Origin: Gnetum montanum | Taxonomy: Eukaryota; Streptophyta; Gnetopsida; Gnetales; Gnetaceae | NCBI GenBank assembly: GCA_015680685.1 | Contig: MNCI01029508.1 | Location: 1-64,000, forward strand | Length of the DNA: 64,000 nt | Direction of reading: 5' to 3' | Part shown: positions 46,273 to 56,572 of the stretch, in pieces | Layout of the letters: every line of letters begins with the position of its first letter | How positions within the stretch are numbered: position 1 is the stretch's first letter | The notes under the pieces: generated by a model | The model's input: only the letters and a program-made list of their open reading frames with translations | The model's database searches: none | What the model was told of the DNA's origin: nothing | Translations under genes and position numbers: made by a program

Positions 46273-48262
46273 CTTTGTCAACTGACTTCTGTCATCTACA
46301 CAACCAAATTTTTGAGGTGTCTTTTTTTTTTACCTTGATAGCGGGTATAATTTTTTGACATTGATATTCACCATGGTGATGGGATGGAAGAAGCATTCTA
46401 CATTGCAGACAGGATTATGACAGTGTCATTTCACAAATTTGTCAATTATTTTCCAAGGACAGGACACATTGATGATATTGGACACTGGAATGGAAATATT
46501 ATGCCGTAAATGTTCCATTGGATGAAGGAATTGATGATGCCAGTCATCATTACCTTTTTGAAACTATCATACAACAAGTTATGGCTATTTATAATCCTGA
46601 AGCAGTTGTACTCCAATGTGGGGCTGATTCTCTCTCAGGACATAGGTTAAGATGCTTTAACTTTTCTGTAAAAGGGCATGCAGATTGTGTCAGATACATG
46701 AGATCATTCAATGTCCCTTCTATTGCTTGGTGGAGGAGGATATACAATTTGTAACGTTGTTCGTTGTTGGTGTTATGAGGTACATATTCAAATAGAAAAT
46801 GATGATATTGCATCATTCTATAATCATTATTATGGTTTGTCATTTTGATAGTGTATCATGCTCATGTTTTGAGACAGGAGTGGAATTAGGTGTAGAAATT
46901 TAGGATAAAATGCCCAACAATGAATACTATGAATATTTTGGACCAGATTACACTCTTCATGTAACATGGAAAATAAAAATACAAAACAAAAGTTAGAAAG
47001 GATTAGGCCTGCATGTCCTACGTACAAGTGTTTGATATTTGTTTCTATTTTATTTTGTTTGCAGACTGTTCAAGTTATTAATCATTTGATATCTTTTATT
47101 TATGTCATTATTTATTCATACAGGAATAAAATCCTGGAGAACATTATTTCCTTTCCCTAGGCACCAAGCGTTCAATTCCAAGAGCGTCCAGATACTGAAT
47201 TTGCAAAACTGCTAATTCTCAAATTTATTTATAGGCAGATTGATTCAAAATATACTGTTTTATGGATCCAACTTGAAACAAATTTTTTTGCTGTTTGTCT
47301 TGTTTGATGTAGCAACAAGAAGAGAATTATGATGTCCACCCCTGATCTGGAAAATGATATGGGCCACACCATGATTCTGATTCAGAGAAAGATAATCTGA
47401 AACATGAAAACAATGATGTAGATGATTTCACATTGTCAAGGTACTGTCTACAATATGTAGTAATGGAATAAATGAGTTTCTTTTCTAACATCAAAACATT
47501 TCTTTTTCCTGTGTGGATATTAGTATCAATGCATTTCAAAACTACTCTGACCCTATAAATTCACAGAATTTCTTTTAGAAGTTTTGCAAGTGAGATGTTC
47601 TCACACAAATTCTTTTCAGTACATCCTTGGCAAATTAAATTGAAAAGGATGCAACTGATCAAAGAGAGGACACTATTTTCTGGTGTAATAAGCGTTGGAA
47701 CACCAAAAGCATCTAACAGCATTAGCCAAGTTCTAGCTCAACAATCCAGCCTGAATATCATGAGGTGTTACAGTCTATTTTAAGAGACCTATGGGATTTA
47801 AAAATAAATAACAATGGAATTGTGGTACAAAAGGACAACCCAAAGAATATTATTGATATCAATTTTTATATCTTTTTCCTATAGATTATAAAACATGAAT
47901 AAGTCTTTCAAATTTGTGACTTGCATATTCCATCCATCCATCTAGGAGATCCTATGGTCTTTGATGGATATTAATATATCAGTTCAAGTTTCATAAAATC
48001 ATAGTTAAAATGCCTTGTAATGTTACAATACTAATTATTTCAACATTACAAAGTACCTCTCCTACTTGTTTTTGTATTTTCTCTGTTCATGTGTTCAAGT
48101 TACTTGCTTTGCTTTACTGTTTGAGAATGAGAAAACCAATTGAGCCATTTCTCATGGATGAAAATTGTTTTTGGAAATGAAGTTAGTTTCTTAAAGATTT
48201 TAACTCACAATCTATCATTTTCATTGCCAAGTTAATTAATTGTTTAAGGATGTTATCAATTC
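46273..48262 (+). pseudogene. Histone deacetylase copy 2, middle and C-terminal exons
   Basis: A class I RPD3-type deacetylase remnant. Exon one (about 46353-46778) reads [26 protein letters not shown], then after a shift [19 protein letters not shown] and VVLQCGADSLSGHRLRCF, and after another shift LLLGGGGYTICNVVRCWCYE. The HHGDG zinc site and the GGGGYT catalytic Tyr block are recognisable. The Asp expected in SGDRLG is His here, so a metal ligand is lost. Exon two (about 46878-47000) gives DKMPNNEYYEYFGPDYTLHV with an upstream stop. Exon three (about 47121-47210) gives KILENIISFP, stop, APSVQFQERPDTEFAKL. Exon four (about 47318-47440) gives SDSEKDNLKHENNDVDDF. The last exon is missing, replaced by element C. 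The N-terminal exons are also missing. Confidence 0.85.
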
Positions 48263-49850
48263 AAGGATCCATAGGGGCAAGTCAAGGCAAGGATGCAGAC
48301 AAGAAACAAGATCATGATTGTGGTTGAAATCACCGAAGAGGTGGTAGTAGGCACCATGATGGTGTTGGTCCTTCTTCCTCTTCCTTGTCATCATCATCTT
48401 TTTCTTTTGGCTTTGATCATGACCGTAAGAGGTGAGACTATTATGGAGGTAACACAAATGATTGATGAGAACGAAATGATTGAAGGGATCATCAGGAAAG
48501 GTAAGATCAAGAGCACAGACATTTAAGAGAATCACATCACCATGAACGAAGGGGTAGTAGAGGGCATCGTAGGCACCATGATCATGGCCTCGATGAGCCT
48601 TTTCTTGGTACCCAAAGTATGCTCAATATTGTAGAGGCAGTATGAATTTCAACAAGGCATGTGAAGGATAGTCGGATCAAAAGGCTAGACATGAACAATA
48701 TTGCTTGGTTTGAGGGGGGATATAACTCTAATTTGTAGAACCATCTTCAAGCTTTTCAAGATGCATGTGCCTTGTAGAACATAGAGAATGAGTAGCAAAA
48801 AATTAAGTTTTTTCCACGAACACTTATCAAAGAAGCAAAGAACTAGTATCGATCCTTAGAGATGGAATCTATTAGACGATTGAGTACCATGCTTGAATTT
48901 TTTAATGATAAATATCAAACATACTCTAGAGTGTCCAACTTGAGAAGGAAAATCCAAGGATGAAAACAAGGAACACACGAACCCTTGGATGCTGCCATTG
49001 GCTGATACTATTTTTTAATGCACAAATGTCCTAGCCATGGTTATTCTCAATTAGGTTAACTTGATCACATTGTAGATAGGCTTCAATTCCATGACAATGA
49101 GGAAGAACATGCATCTAATGAGGTGTTGAATAGGAAAACCTTGCCACTTCAAAAATTTTAATCTGAAATTATGGCCAAGGTTGATCAGTTATGGGACTTC
49201 ATGGATAATAGATTTCAAGCTATTCTAAAAATTTCTAAAGAGTCCAAAGAATAAGGTACTAATCATGAGCATAGGAGGTGTAAAAAATTTGAATGTGCCT
49301 ATCAAAAAGGTAAGGGCAAGATTGCTACAATAGAAGAAGTTGCAGAAAGTGAATTAGATGATGATGGTGGGTGTGACATCTGCCAATATGTACATCCTAA
49401 GGGATGTTTCCCCATAGTGTCACATTTACAAGAGTCTGGGATGTATGCTTTTAATCCACGACTAACACAAAAGCAAATATCTAGAAGATTACCTTATCCT
49501 CAAGGTAATTTCAGGCAATTCCACTAGCAATAACAATATTATCCAAGTGGAGCTCCATTGTAGTCATATGAGCAGTATCAATAGTGGCAGCAACCATAAT
49601 CATGGGCGTTGACACCACCAAGGTAGCAATACCCTTACTGATAGCCTGATCCATATGGGTACTACGTTTAGCAACCCCTATCTCCACATGACTCCTCTAG
49701 TCACATTTCTACTTTTCAATCTTGCTACCATCCTTCTGATTATTATTGAACTCATTCTCCACATGAAAGAAGGGTTACCACCTCTTACCCTTATCCTCCC
49801 CGTGTCCTTGCACATGTTCCTCCTCTAGTTGCATAGCTACCACCTACTCC
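48263..49850 (+). pseudogene. gag of element C, broken and 5'-truncated
   Basis: The His/Arg/Gly-rich spacer, capsid-like block (ESIRRLSTMLEFFNDKY near 48860-48915) and zinc knuckle CDICQYVHPKGCFP (about 49374-49415) are readable across frames. A deletion near 49090 removes the part between the capsid end and the 'EEH..NEVLNRKTLPL' block. Confidence 0.75.
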
Positions 49851-49854
49851 ATCT

Positions 49855-50592
49855 ATGCAGGGTGAACTACTAGCTCAATTGCAACAACACAATGCTATTA
49901 GGGTTGTTAACCTACAACCCGTTCATCAATCAAATGGGTCGAATACTCGATCAAAGAAAAGGCCTTTCTTTCAGCCTTGCAATCCACCTAAACCCTTAAT
50001 TACACCTACAGTTAACAACCCTATCCCTCCATCTTCCTCTGTATCAAATACCTTCGAGTCCCCTTCAAACCAAAATCTACCTAGGATCCATACAGTAATG
50101 ATTACTCACACTATATCTAATTGGATTCATGCTAGAAACATTTCCAGGAAACTAGCAAATCTTGGAAGTCCTCTTATTTATTTGCATATTGCTGGGAATG
50201 AACTGTGCAAAGTTCTTCTCAACTCAGGTTCTGGTGTCAATTTAATTTCTCATGAGATGTACACTACATGGAACCTACCTCCTCTTAAGAAGAGAAATAT
50301 CAGATTAGAATTGGTAGACCAGTCCATCACTATTCCATTGGGACTGATGGAAGACATTGTGACCATTGTCTATGGGTGGTCTTATCCTACTGATTTCCTG
50401 GTGATCAAGGTAGAGAACTGCAAAAGAAACTTCCCAATCATCATGGAAATGGCATGGCTTAGCACCATTGATGCAAGAATGGGCATCAAATATCTTTCAT
50501 TGAAAATATCCAAAGAAAATGCATTCAGAAAGATCAAGAAGAAGAGAGTTCCATGCATCACATACAGCGATACAGGGTGCAATTGTGTGTAG
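49855..50592 (+). pseudogene. gag tail and protease of element C
   Basis: An uninterrupted 245-codon frame covers the Pro/Gln-rich gag tail and the protease, with LLNSGSGVNLISHEMYTTWN and DQSITIPLGLMEDIVTIVYG. The catalytic Asp of D-S-G is Asn, so the protease would be inactive although the frame is open. PIIMEMAWLSTIDA is the C-terminal half. Confidence 0.85.
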
Positions 50593-50739
50593 AAACTCTG
50601 GGTAGTGAAATAAGCATCTATCTCTGCATGCAAGTAGTGTGCACCAAAAGCAAAAATCCAAAGGTATCTATATGCAACAGTCACAAAACAAGAGGGAACC
50701 TAGTGGCTGACTACTAATTTTAAGAGAAGCACACTTTAC

Positions 50740-52330
50740 ATGGAACTGATTGAGAGCCTAACATGCACATGTGTCGTAGGCATGGATGAACTAGAGCAAG
50801 TTCATCACCAACTCTCTGATGATACAAATGATGATACTTATTAGGGAGAGTTGGAAATTTTTGAAAATTTTAGGCAAGAGCCCCTCAAACTAAAGACACT
50901 ATCGATTGGAATGGAATATGTGTTTTTTAAAAATGGGAAGTCGGTCATAATCAATGAAAATTTTGCTCTAGAGTAGAAAAAGATGCTATTGAATGTGGTT
51001 GAAAAATGGTCAGCAACTTTTGCTTTGTCATATCCTGAACTCATAAGGATTGATCCTAGGATATGCCAGCATCACATCTACACTGATCCAGCCATGAAGC
51101 CAAAAAGATAGCCATAGAGGTGATTGAACGCCAAGGTGAAGTAGATTGTCAAAGAGGAAATCAAATAACTCCTCAAGGTAGGGTTCATTTATCCCATTAT
51201 GGATAGTAAGTGGGTTAGTTCACTTGTAATTGTGCCAAAGAAAGAAGGCAAGTGGTGAGTCTACATTGATATGACAACATTTAAGGACCATTTCTTGTTA
51301 CCATTTTTTGATCAGGTGTTAGACGCAATATCTAGGCATTGCTACTAGAGTTTTCTAGATGGTTATAGTGGCTATAACAAAATTCAAATCACACCAGAGA
51401 ACTAAGCCAATACAACCTTCACAAGTCCTTAGGGAACTTTTGCATATTGCAAGATGCCATTTGATCTATGCAATGCTCCTGCTACATTCCAACACCTAGT
51501 TCTAAGCAGTTTTCAACAGAAAATCGGAAGTGGGGTGGAAGTCTTCATGGATGACTTCTCCACTTATGGAGCTACATTTGAGCAAGCTCTGGACCACCTT
51601 GAGAAAGTGCTACAATGATGTGTTGAAAACAACTTACAGCTCAATTGGCAAAAAAGTCACCTAATGGTCCAAGAAGGCATTGTATTGGGGCATAGAATAT
51701 CACAAGAAAGAATTGAGGAAGACCCTAAGAAAGTAAGGGTCATCCAAGGAATAACTTGCAAACCAGAAACTATCAAAGATGTTTAATCATTCCTTGGACA
51801 TACTGGCTACTACCGACGATTCATAGAGAATTTCTCTAAGATCGTAAAACCATTGGTGGAGCTGACAAAAAAAGATACTCCCTTTGTCTGGACCACGAAA
51901 TGTGAAAAAACATTCCAACAGCTAAAAAAAAAACTTGTAAAAAATCCAATCCTATAAGCACCTGACTGGTCCAGATCATTTCATGTCATGAAAAATACAT
52001 CAAACTATGCCTTGGGAGCCATGCTTACATAGATGGATGACAAGAAATGTCCATACTACATCCATTGCATTATGGGTGCACAACTAAACTACACCAATAC
52101 AGAAAAAGAATTGATGATAGTGGTGTTTTCTTTAGAAAAGTTCAGGCATTATGTGCTTGGATACAAGGTGTTCATGCACATAGACCATAGTGCCATTCAC
52201 TTCCTGATGAACAAGCCAACAATGAGCCCTCATGTCATACGGTGGCTGGTGATCTTGTAGGACTTCGATCTTATGATGGTAGATTGAAAGGGCACTGAGA
52301 ATGTGGTCGCTAATCACTTGTTTTGGTTGC
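50740..52330 (+). pseudogene. RT and RNase H of element C
   Basis: RT blocks FLDGYSGYNKIQITPEN, MPFDLCNAPATFQHLVL, VFMDDFSTYG (D-D box kept) and SFLGHTGYYRRFIENFSKIV are split by many stops. RNase H begins with VMKNTSNYALGAML, where the catalytic TDAS has become KNTS, and has TEKELMIVVFSLEKFRHYVL and KGTENVVANHL. Confidence 0.88.
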
Positions 52331-52479
52331 AATGGGATAACAAAGAGAAAGAAAATCCCTTATCTGATATGTTTCCTAATGAACTCCTCTTTATAACTGA
52401 ACAATTACCTAATGAGCCTAAATGATATGATGGTATTCTCAACTATCTTCTCACCCAAGAGATGCCACAATGGTTTGAC

Positions 52480-53700
52480 CACCGAAAGAAACAATAGTTT
52501 CTTCACTAGGTAAAATACTTCATGGAGATCAATGGACACATCTACAAGGTGTGCACTGATGGCCTAGTTCGTTGGTGTGCCCTTGATGCTGTTCAACTAT
52601 GCATTCTCTATGATGCTCATGAAGGTCCTTGTGGAGGACACTATGNTTGTTCAACTATGCATTCTCTATGATGCTCATGAAGGTCCTTGTGGAGGACACT
52701 ATGGTGGGAGATGCATAGCCAATAAAATCATGATGGTAGGGTACTATTGGCTAACAATTTGTAATTATGTCTGCTCTTGTGAACAATGCCAACGAGATGG
52801 TGGAATGACTGCTTGAATGGAGAAACCTCAACAATGGATTTAACCAATGGAACCCTTGAACATCTAAAGCATTGATTTCATGGGTCCCATCACGCCAATG
52901 TCAAATGGCAAGGTGTACATCATAGTCGTTATTGACTATTGTATGAAATGGATAGAAGTAGCAGCCATCATTAACTGTACATCTTCTACTACTACTTAGT
53001 TTGTACAATAAAATATTGTAAATAGGTTTGGTGTGCCATGTGCATTAATTTTTGATAATGGAACTCACTTTAGAGGCACTGCTTTTTGAAAGCTCATGCA
53101 ACGCTTAGGGGTTGAACATAAACTCACAATACCCTACCACCCCCAAGCTAATGGTCAAGCAAAGATTACCAATAGTGAAATCAAAAGGATCATAATAAGA
53201 ACTGTTAGCAAATATAGGAAAGATTGGAGCACAAAACTCAACAATGCCCTTTGTGCCTGCCACTCAACATGGAAACTTCCTATAGGCTATTCGCCCTATG
53301 AGCTTGTGTACAGAACATTACCAACACTTCCTATTCAATTTGAGATTTTTACACTTTCAATAGCCTATGACCTTGACCTTGACTTGAGTCTAATACAAAA
53401 AGAAAGACTAATGAATCTCAACCTGTTAGACGAAAACCAGTTGGTAGCCCTATCATCTAACGAGTTGTACAAGGCATACAACAAAAAGCACCATGACCTT
53501 AAAATCAGAAAAGTCAAATTTCAATCGGGAGATAAGGTTTTCTACTAGAACCCCACACACATACATCAGTGAACTAAGTTCCAAACATTGTGGGAGGGAC
53601 CTTACATTATTTATGAAAATTTTCCTTCTAGGGCCATGATTATCTACAAACTTGAGAGCCCAGACAAGAAACAACTAATTAACATCCAATAAATCAAACC
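52480..53700 (+). pseudogene. Integrase of element C
   Basis: GGHYGGRCIANKIMMVGYYW, YVCSCEQCQRDGGMTA (zinc region), SIDFMGPIT (first Asp), IFDNGTHFRGTAF (second Asp) and GQAKITNSEIKRI, in which the catalytic Glu of GQAE is Lys. The C-terminal frame 53096-53548 is open for 150 codons. The single N at 52646 adds a false duplication. Confidence 0.88.
52590..52703. repeat. 56-bp duplication across a single N (likely assembly join)
   Basis: 52590-52645 and 52648-52703 are identical, on either side of the N at 52646. Element B has this integrase segment once, so the second copy is probably an unmerged contig overlap. Confidence 0.85.
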
Positions 53701-55315
53701 TTTCCATGAGCATAAGTCAACTAATATAACAAACAGCTCATTAGATGGACAACCATGCTCCATATTTTGGATCTCCTCCCTTCAACTTAATCATGCGAGA
53801 GATGGGCACCCATGCTAACTATATAAGTGCCTCAGTTTTTTAACTTTTTTCTTTTACATATTTTTTTATTTTACAACTTTTTTGTTTTGCACATTCTTTA
53901 TTTTACACCTTCTTATTTTCATGTTATTAATATTTTATAATTTTTTTTTGTTTTACACCAACATTAGTACATTTGCTATTTCTTGTATATTTTATACTTT
54001 CTTTTATATTTTGTTTCATTTTATTTTATTTTTTTGTGATTTTCTAACTTTTTGTTAATAAGTGCTAGGTACAATGGTAATGCGTTGCTTGATGGTGGTA
54101 TGTACTATTTTGTTATTTGATTGTTGGTGTTTGGATTTTGGCTTTGAATTTCGTTATGATGATTAGGACATAGTTTCTTTTTCATGCAACAAGTAGTGAG
54201 TCCACAACATCCACCCATCCACAAACTCTATGGTTTTCCTTATTCTAGAAATGTGCAGTCCCTTTTTCATTAACAAAACTTTAATAAATTTGAAACTTTG
54301 CTAGTTTCCAGAATTGGAAAGGATTCAAAGGTTTGAACAAGGTGTGACTTCAAGGGTATTTAATATTTTTTGTACCTTTCTATTTGCCTGGGTGCATGTG
54401 TGTTTTCATGGATTTCTTACCGTTCCGTGTTGACCAATAAAAGGAAGTTGAATAAGTCTTTGCATGGTGTGGTTCTCATATAAAAATGATGGGAATTCAA
54501 AGCACACCCCTTAGATAAAATAAACACATACGTCTTTTCATGGAGTGGTTCCCATTTCAAAAAAAAAGAAGAAAAGAATTCAAAGCACATTCCTTAGACA
54601 AAATAAATGGGCTACACACACTGGTTATGGGATTAGTCCCCTCTAACTAAGGCCCTTCCTCACTTCATACTTCTATTTTTTCTTCTTTAAAAAGGAATGG
54701 TTGTTGTTCTTTGGGAGCACTCTTGTGTCTCAGGGGGATGGACTGGTCTTAGAATGAATATGCGAAGTCACTAAATGTGGTTGGTTTTAGTTTGGACTAA
54801 GGATGGATCTTATCAAGTCATTTAACCATAAAACCTACAAGGAACTTCATGTGACCTTAATCAAGAAATCCATTCCACTTTCTCTCATCCATCTATGCTT
54901 CCCATGTCTCACCTTACTACTAGTTTCATTTTCTTGTTCAATGTCCTGGTTTGATGTGTTAGAATTCTTATTTAGTTTCTTTTGGATTTTTGTACTTAAC
55001 CTTCTGTAACCATTACTCATCCATGGAGTCCATGGACTCTTTGGTTTGAAGTTATGTAAGGGCATAAAAGGCTTATGCCTACTTTGGGAAGGATTCACTT
55101 GCATATCTTTTGGTTGGGCTAGTTAATTTTTTTTATCCTTAGATACTCTTACAATCAAATTCTTTTTGTTTACCCCATCAATGACATCTAATTATGCACA
55201 TCTTCACAACATTTTTTAGCAAAATTTCCTTTTTATTGTTGTGAATTCTTACACCCTCTTCAAATATTTTCTTGTGTTAAATTTTTTTGAATTTAATGGA
55301 CCACTTATTTATTTT
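53701..55315 (+). other. 3' non-coding region of element C
   Basis: Colinear with 43560-44900 of B (for example the block around GCCTACTTTGGGAAGGATTC at 55076). No gene. T-rich stretches at 53830-54060 are expanded relative to B. Confidence 0.7.
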
Positions 55316-55320
55316 ATCCT

Positions 55321-56137
55321 TGATGAGTGGCAAGGTACCCCTACACTCAACCATATAAATACAAGCATTTAACGCATGATTCAGTCGAACTCTGCAGGCA
55401 GGCTAGTTGTGGTATCCAGATAGTTACTTGCTGATTGTAGTTCGCTATCTTCCCACTTGGACTAGTATTTACTTTGTCACATATGGTTTAGTCTAGAGTG
55501 AGGTGTATGATGTTTTCCTAAGCTAGTGCTACTCCTAGAGGCAATGGAAGATAACTTTAATTAAGCTAGGAGGAAAAGGGAGAGAGAATCTAAGCTAGCC
55601 TAAGTCCGATAAGCATCCGTCCCTTAATCATCCATACACATCTTGGACCTCATGCACGACTACCACTGGGATTACCAAGCGCATGGCCTAGGTAGGCTGT
55701 TGGGTTACCAAGTAGTCACACTTGAATGCTCATGATTAAGTCATACTTATTCCGTGTTTAAGGATTTTAGGATGAAGAGATATTAACTACGAAAGCAATA
55801 AATAACAATAACAATTAAATAATTAAACTAAGTGAATGTTGTAATGATGAAGTAATCTCAATCTTTATTTCTGGTCATGTGCATGTCCAAGTACATCACA
55901 CTCGAATAAAGGATGTCGTACAATTACAATCATCACACTGTGGGCATGCACTGGGAGAAAGGGTTGAGGAAGACTACAAATGAAAACTAACTTCTAACTA
56001 AAAAATCTCTTTTTATAACTAACTCTTTTCCTGTGCACCCCATTGTGTTTATAAGCTCACATGGGAACCATGATATTGCATATACGATATCGCGAGCTAG
56101 GCCGCAATATCGTGACCTAATGAATCACGATTCATCA
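55321..56137 (-). repeat. 3' LTR of element D
   Basis: On the minus strand it starts TGATGAATCGTG and ends CACTCATCA. Three palindromic units (for example plus-strand ACGATATCGCG near 56085) lie upstream of the TATA-like box at 56048-56055. Confidence 0.9.
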
Positions 56138-56572
56138 TACCGCCATGAGTGAATGAAAACTCGTCCTCGAGTTAAACAAAATGAAAACAAGCCCCATTGA
56201 TTACATAGTGAATAGGTATGGGATTATTAACTGACTAGGGATTTATTCATGCTGTAGTGGAGAACTCAATAGAAGAAAATTGGGACACAACAAAATATTA
56301 CAAAATTACAAAATTGTAAAATTGTAAACTTTATATGGGTCATGTGGTTCTAGGTGGCAGTGGATCCTCCATGGGTCACTTCCCCTTGTCCCATGCTCTA
56401 GGTTTTGAAATTTGATAACTCTGAAGTAGTGCCTAGATATTTTCCTCTTCAGTTTAGGGGTCTTGTGCCATCCATGCTGATGCTCCAATGTTTGATGTAG
56501 TCGGCACCTCCCATGGGCACGGTAGTTGCTGGAATATTTGATTTGCTTTAACATACCAAGTTGCAAACAACC
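56138..56572 (-). other. Purine tract and spacer after the extra ORF of D
   Basis: The minus strand just before the LTR reads ACTCATGGCGGTA, a decayed form of the AGTCATGGGGGTA tract of A and B. No gene in the remaining 400 bp. Confidence 0.6.

Larger units (their letters stand above)
48263..55320 (+). mobile_element. Gypsy family G element C (5'-truncated), part left of D
   Basis: It begins abruptly inside gag, matching B from about 38030, so the 5' LTR, primer site and first 600 bp of gag are absent. Then come gag, protease, RT, RNase H, integrase and 3' non-coding region in B order, all heavily decayed. It is cut by element D at 55321 and resumes after 63969. A target duplication cannot be found because one end is truncated and the other lies outside the window. 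Confidence 0.85.

Noticed and set aside
52577-52816. Duplicated integrase zinc domain in element C
   Set aside because: The duplication is exactly symmetrical around a single N and absent from B, so it is most likely an assembly artefact.
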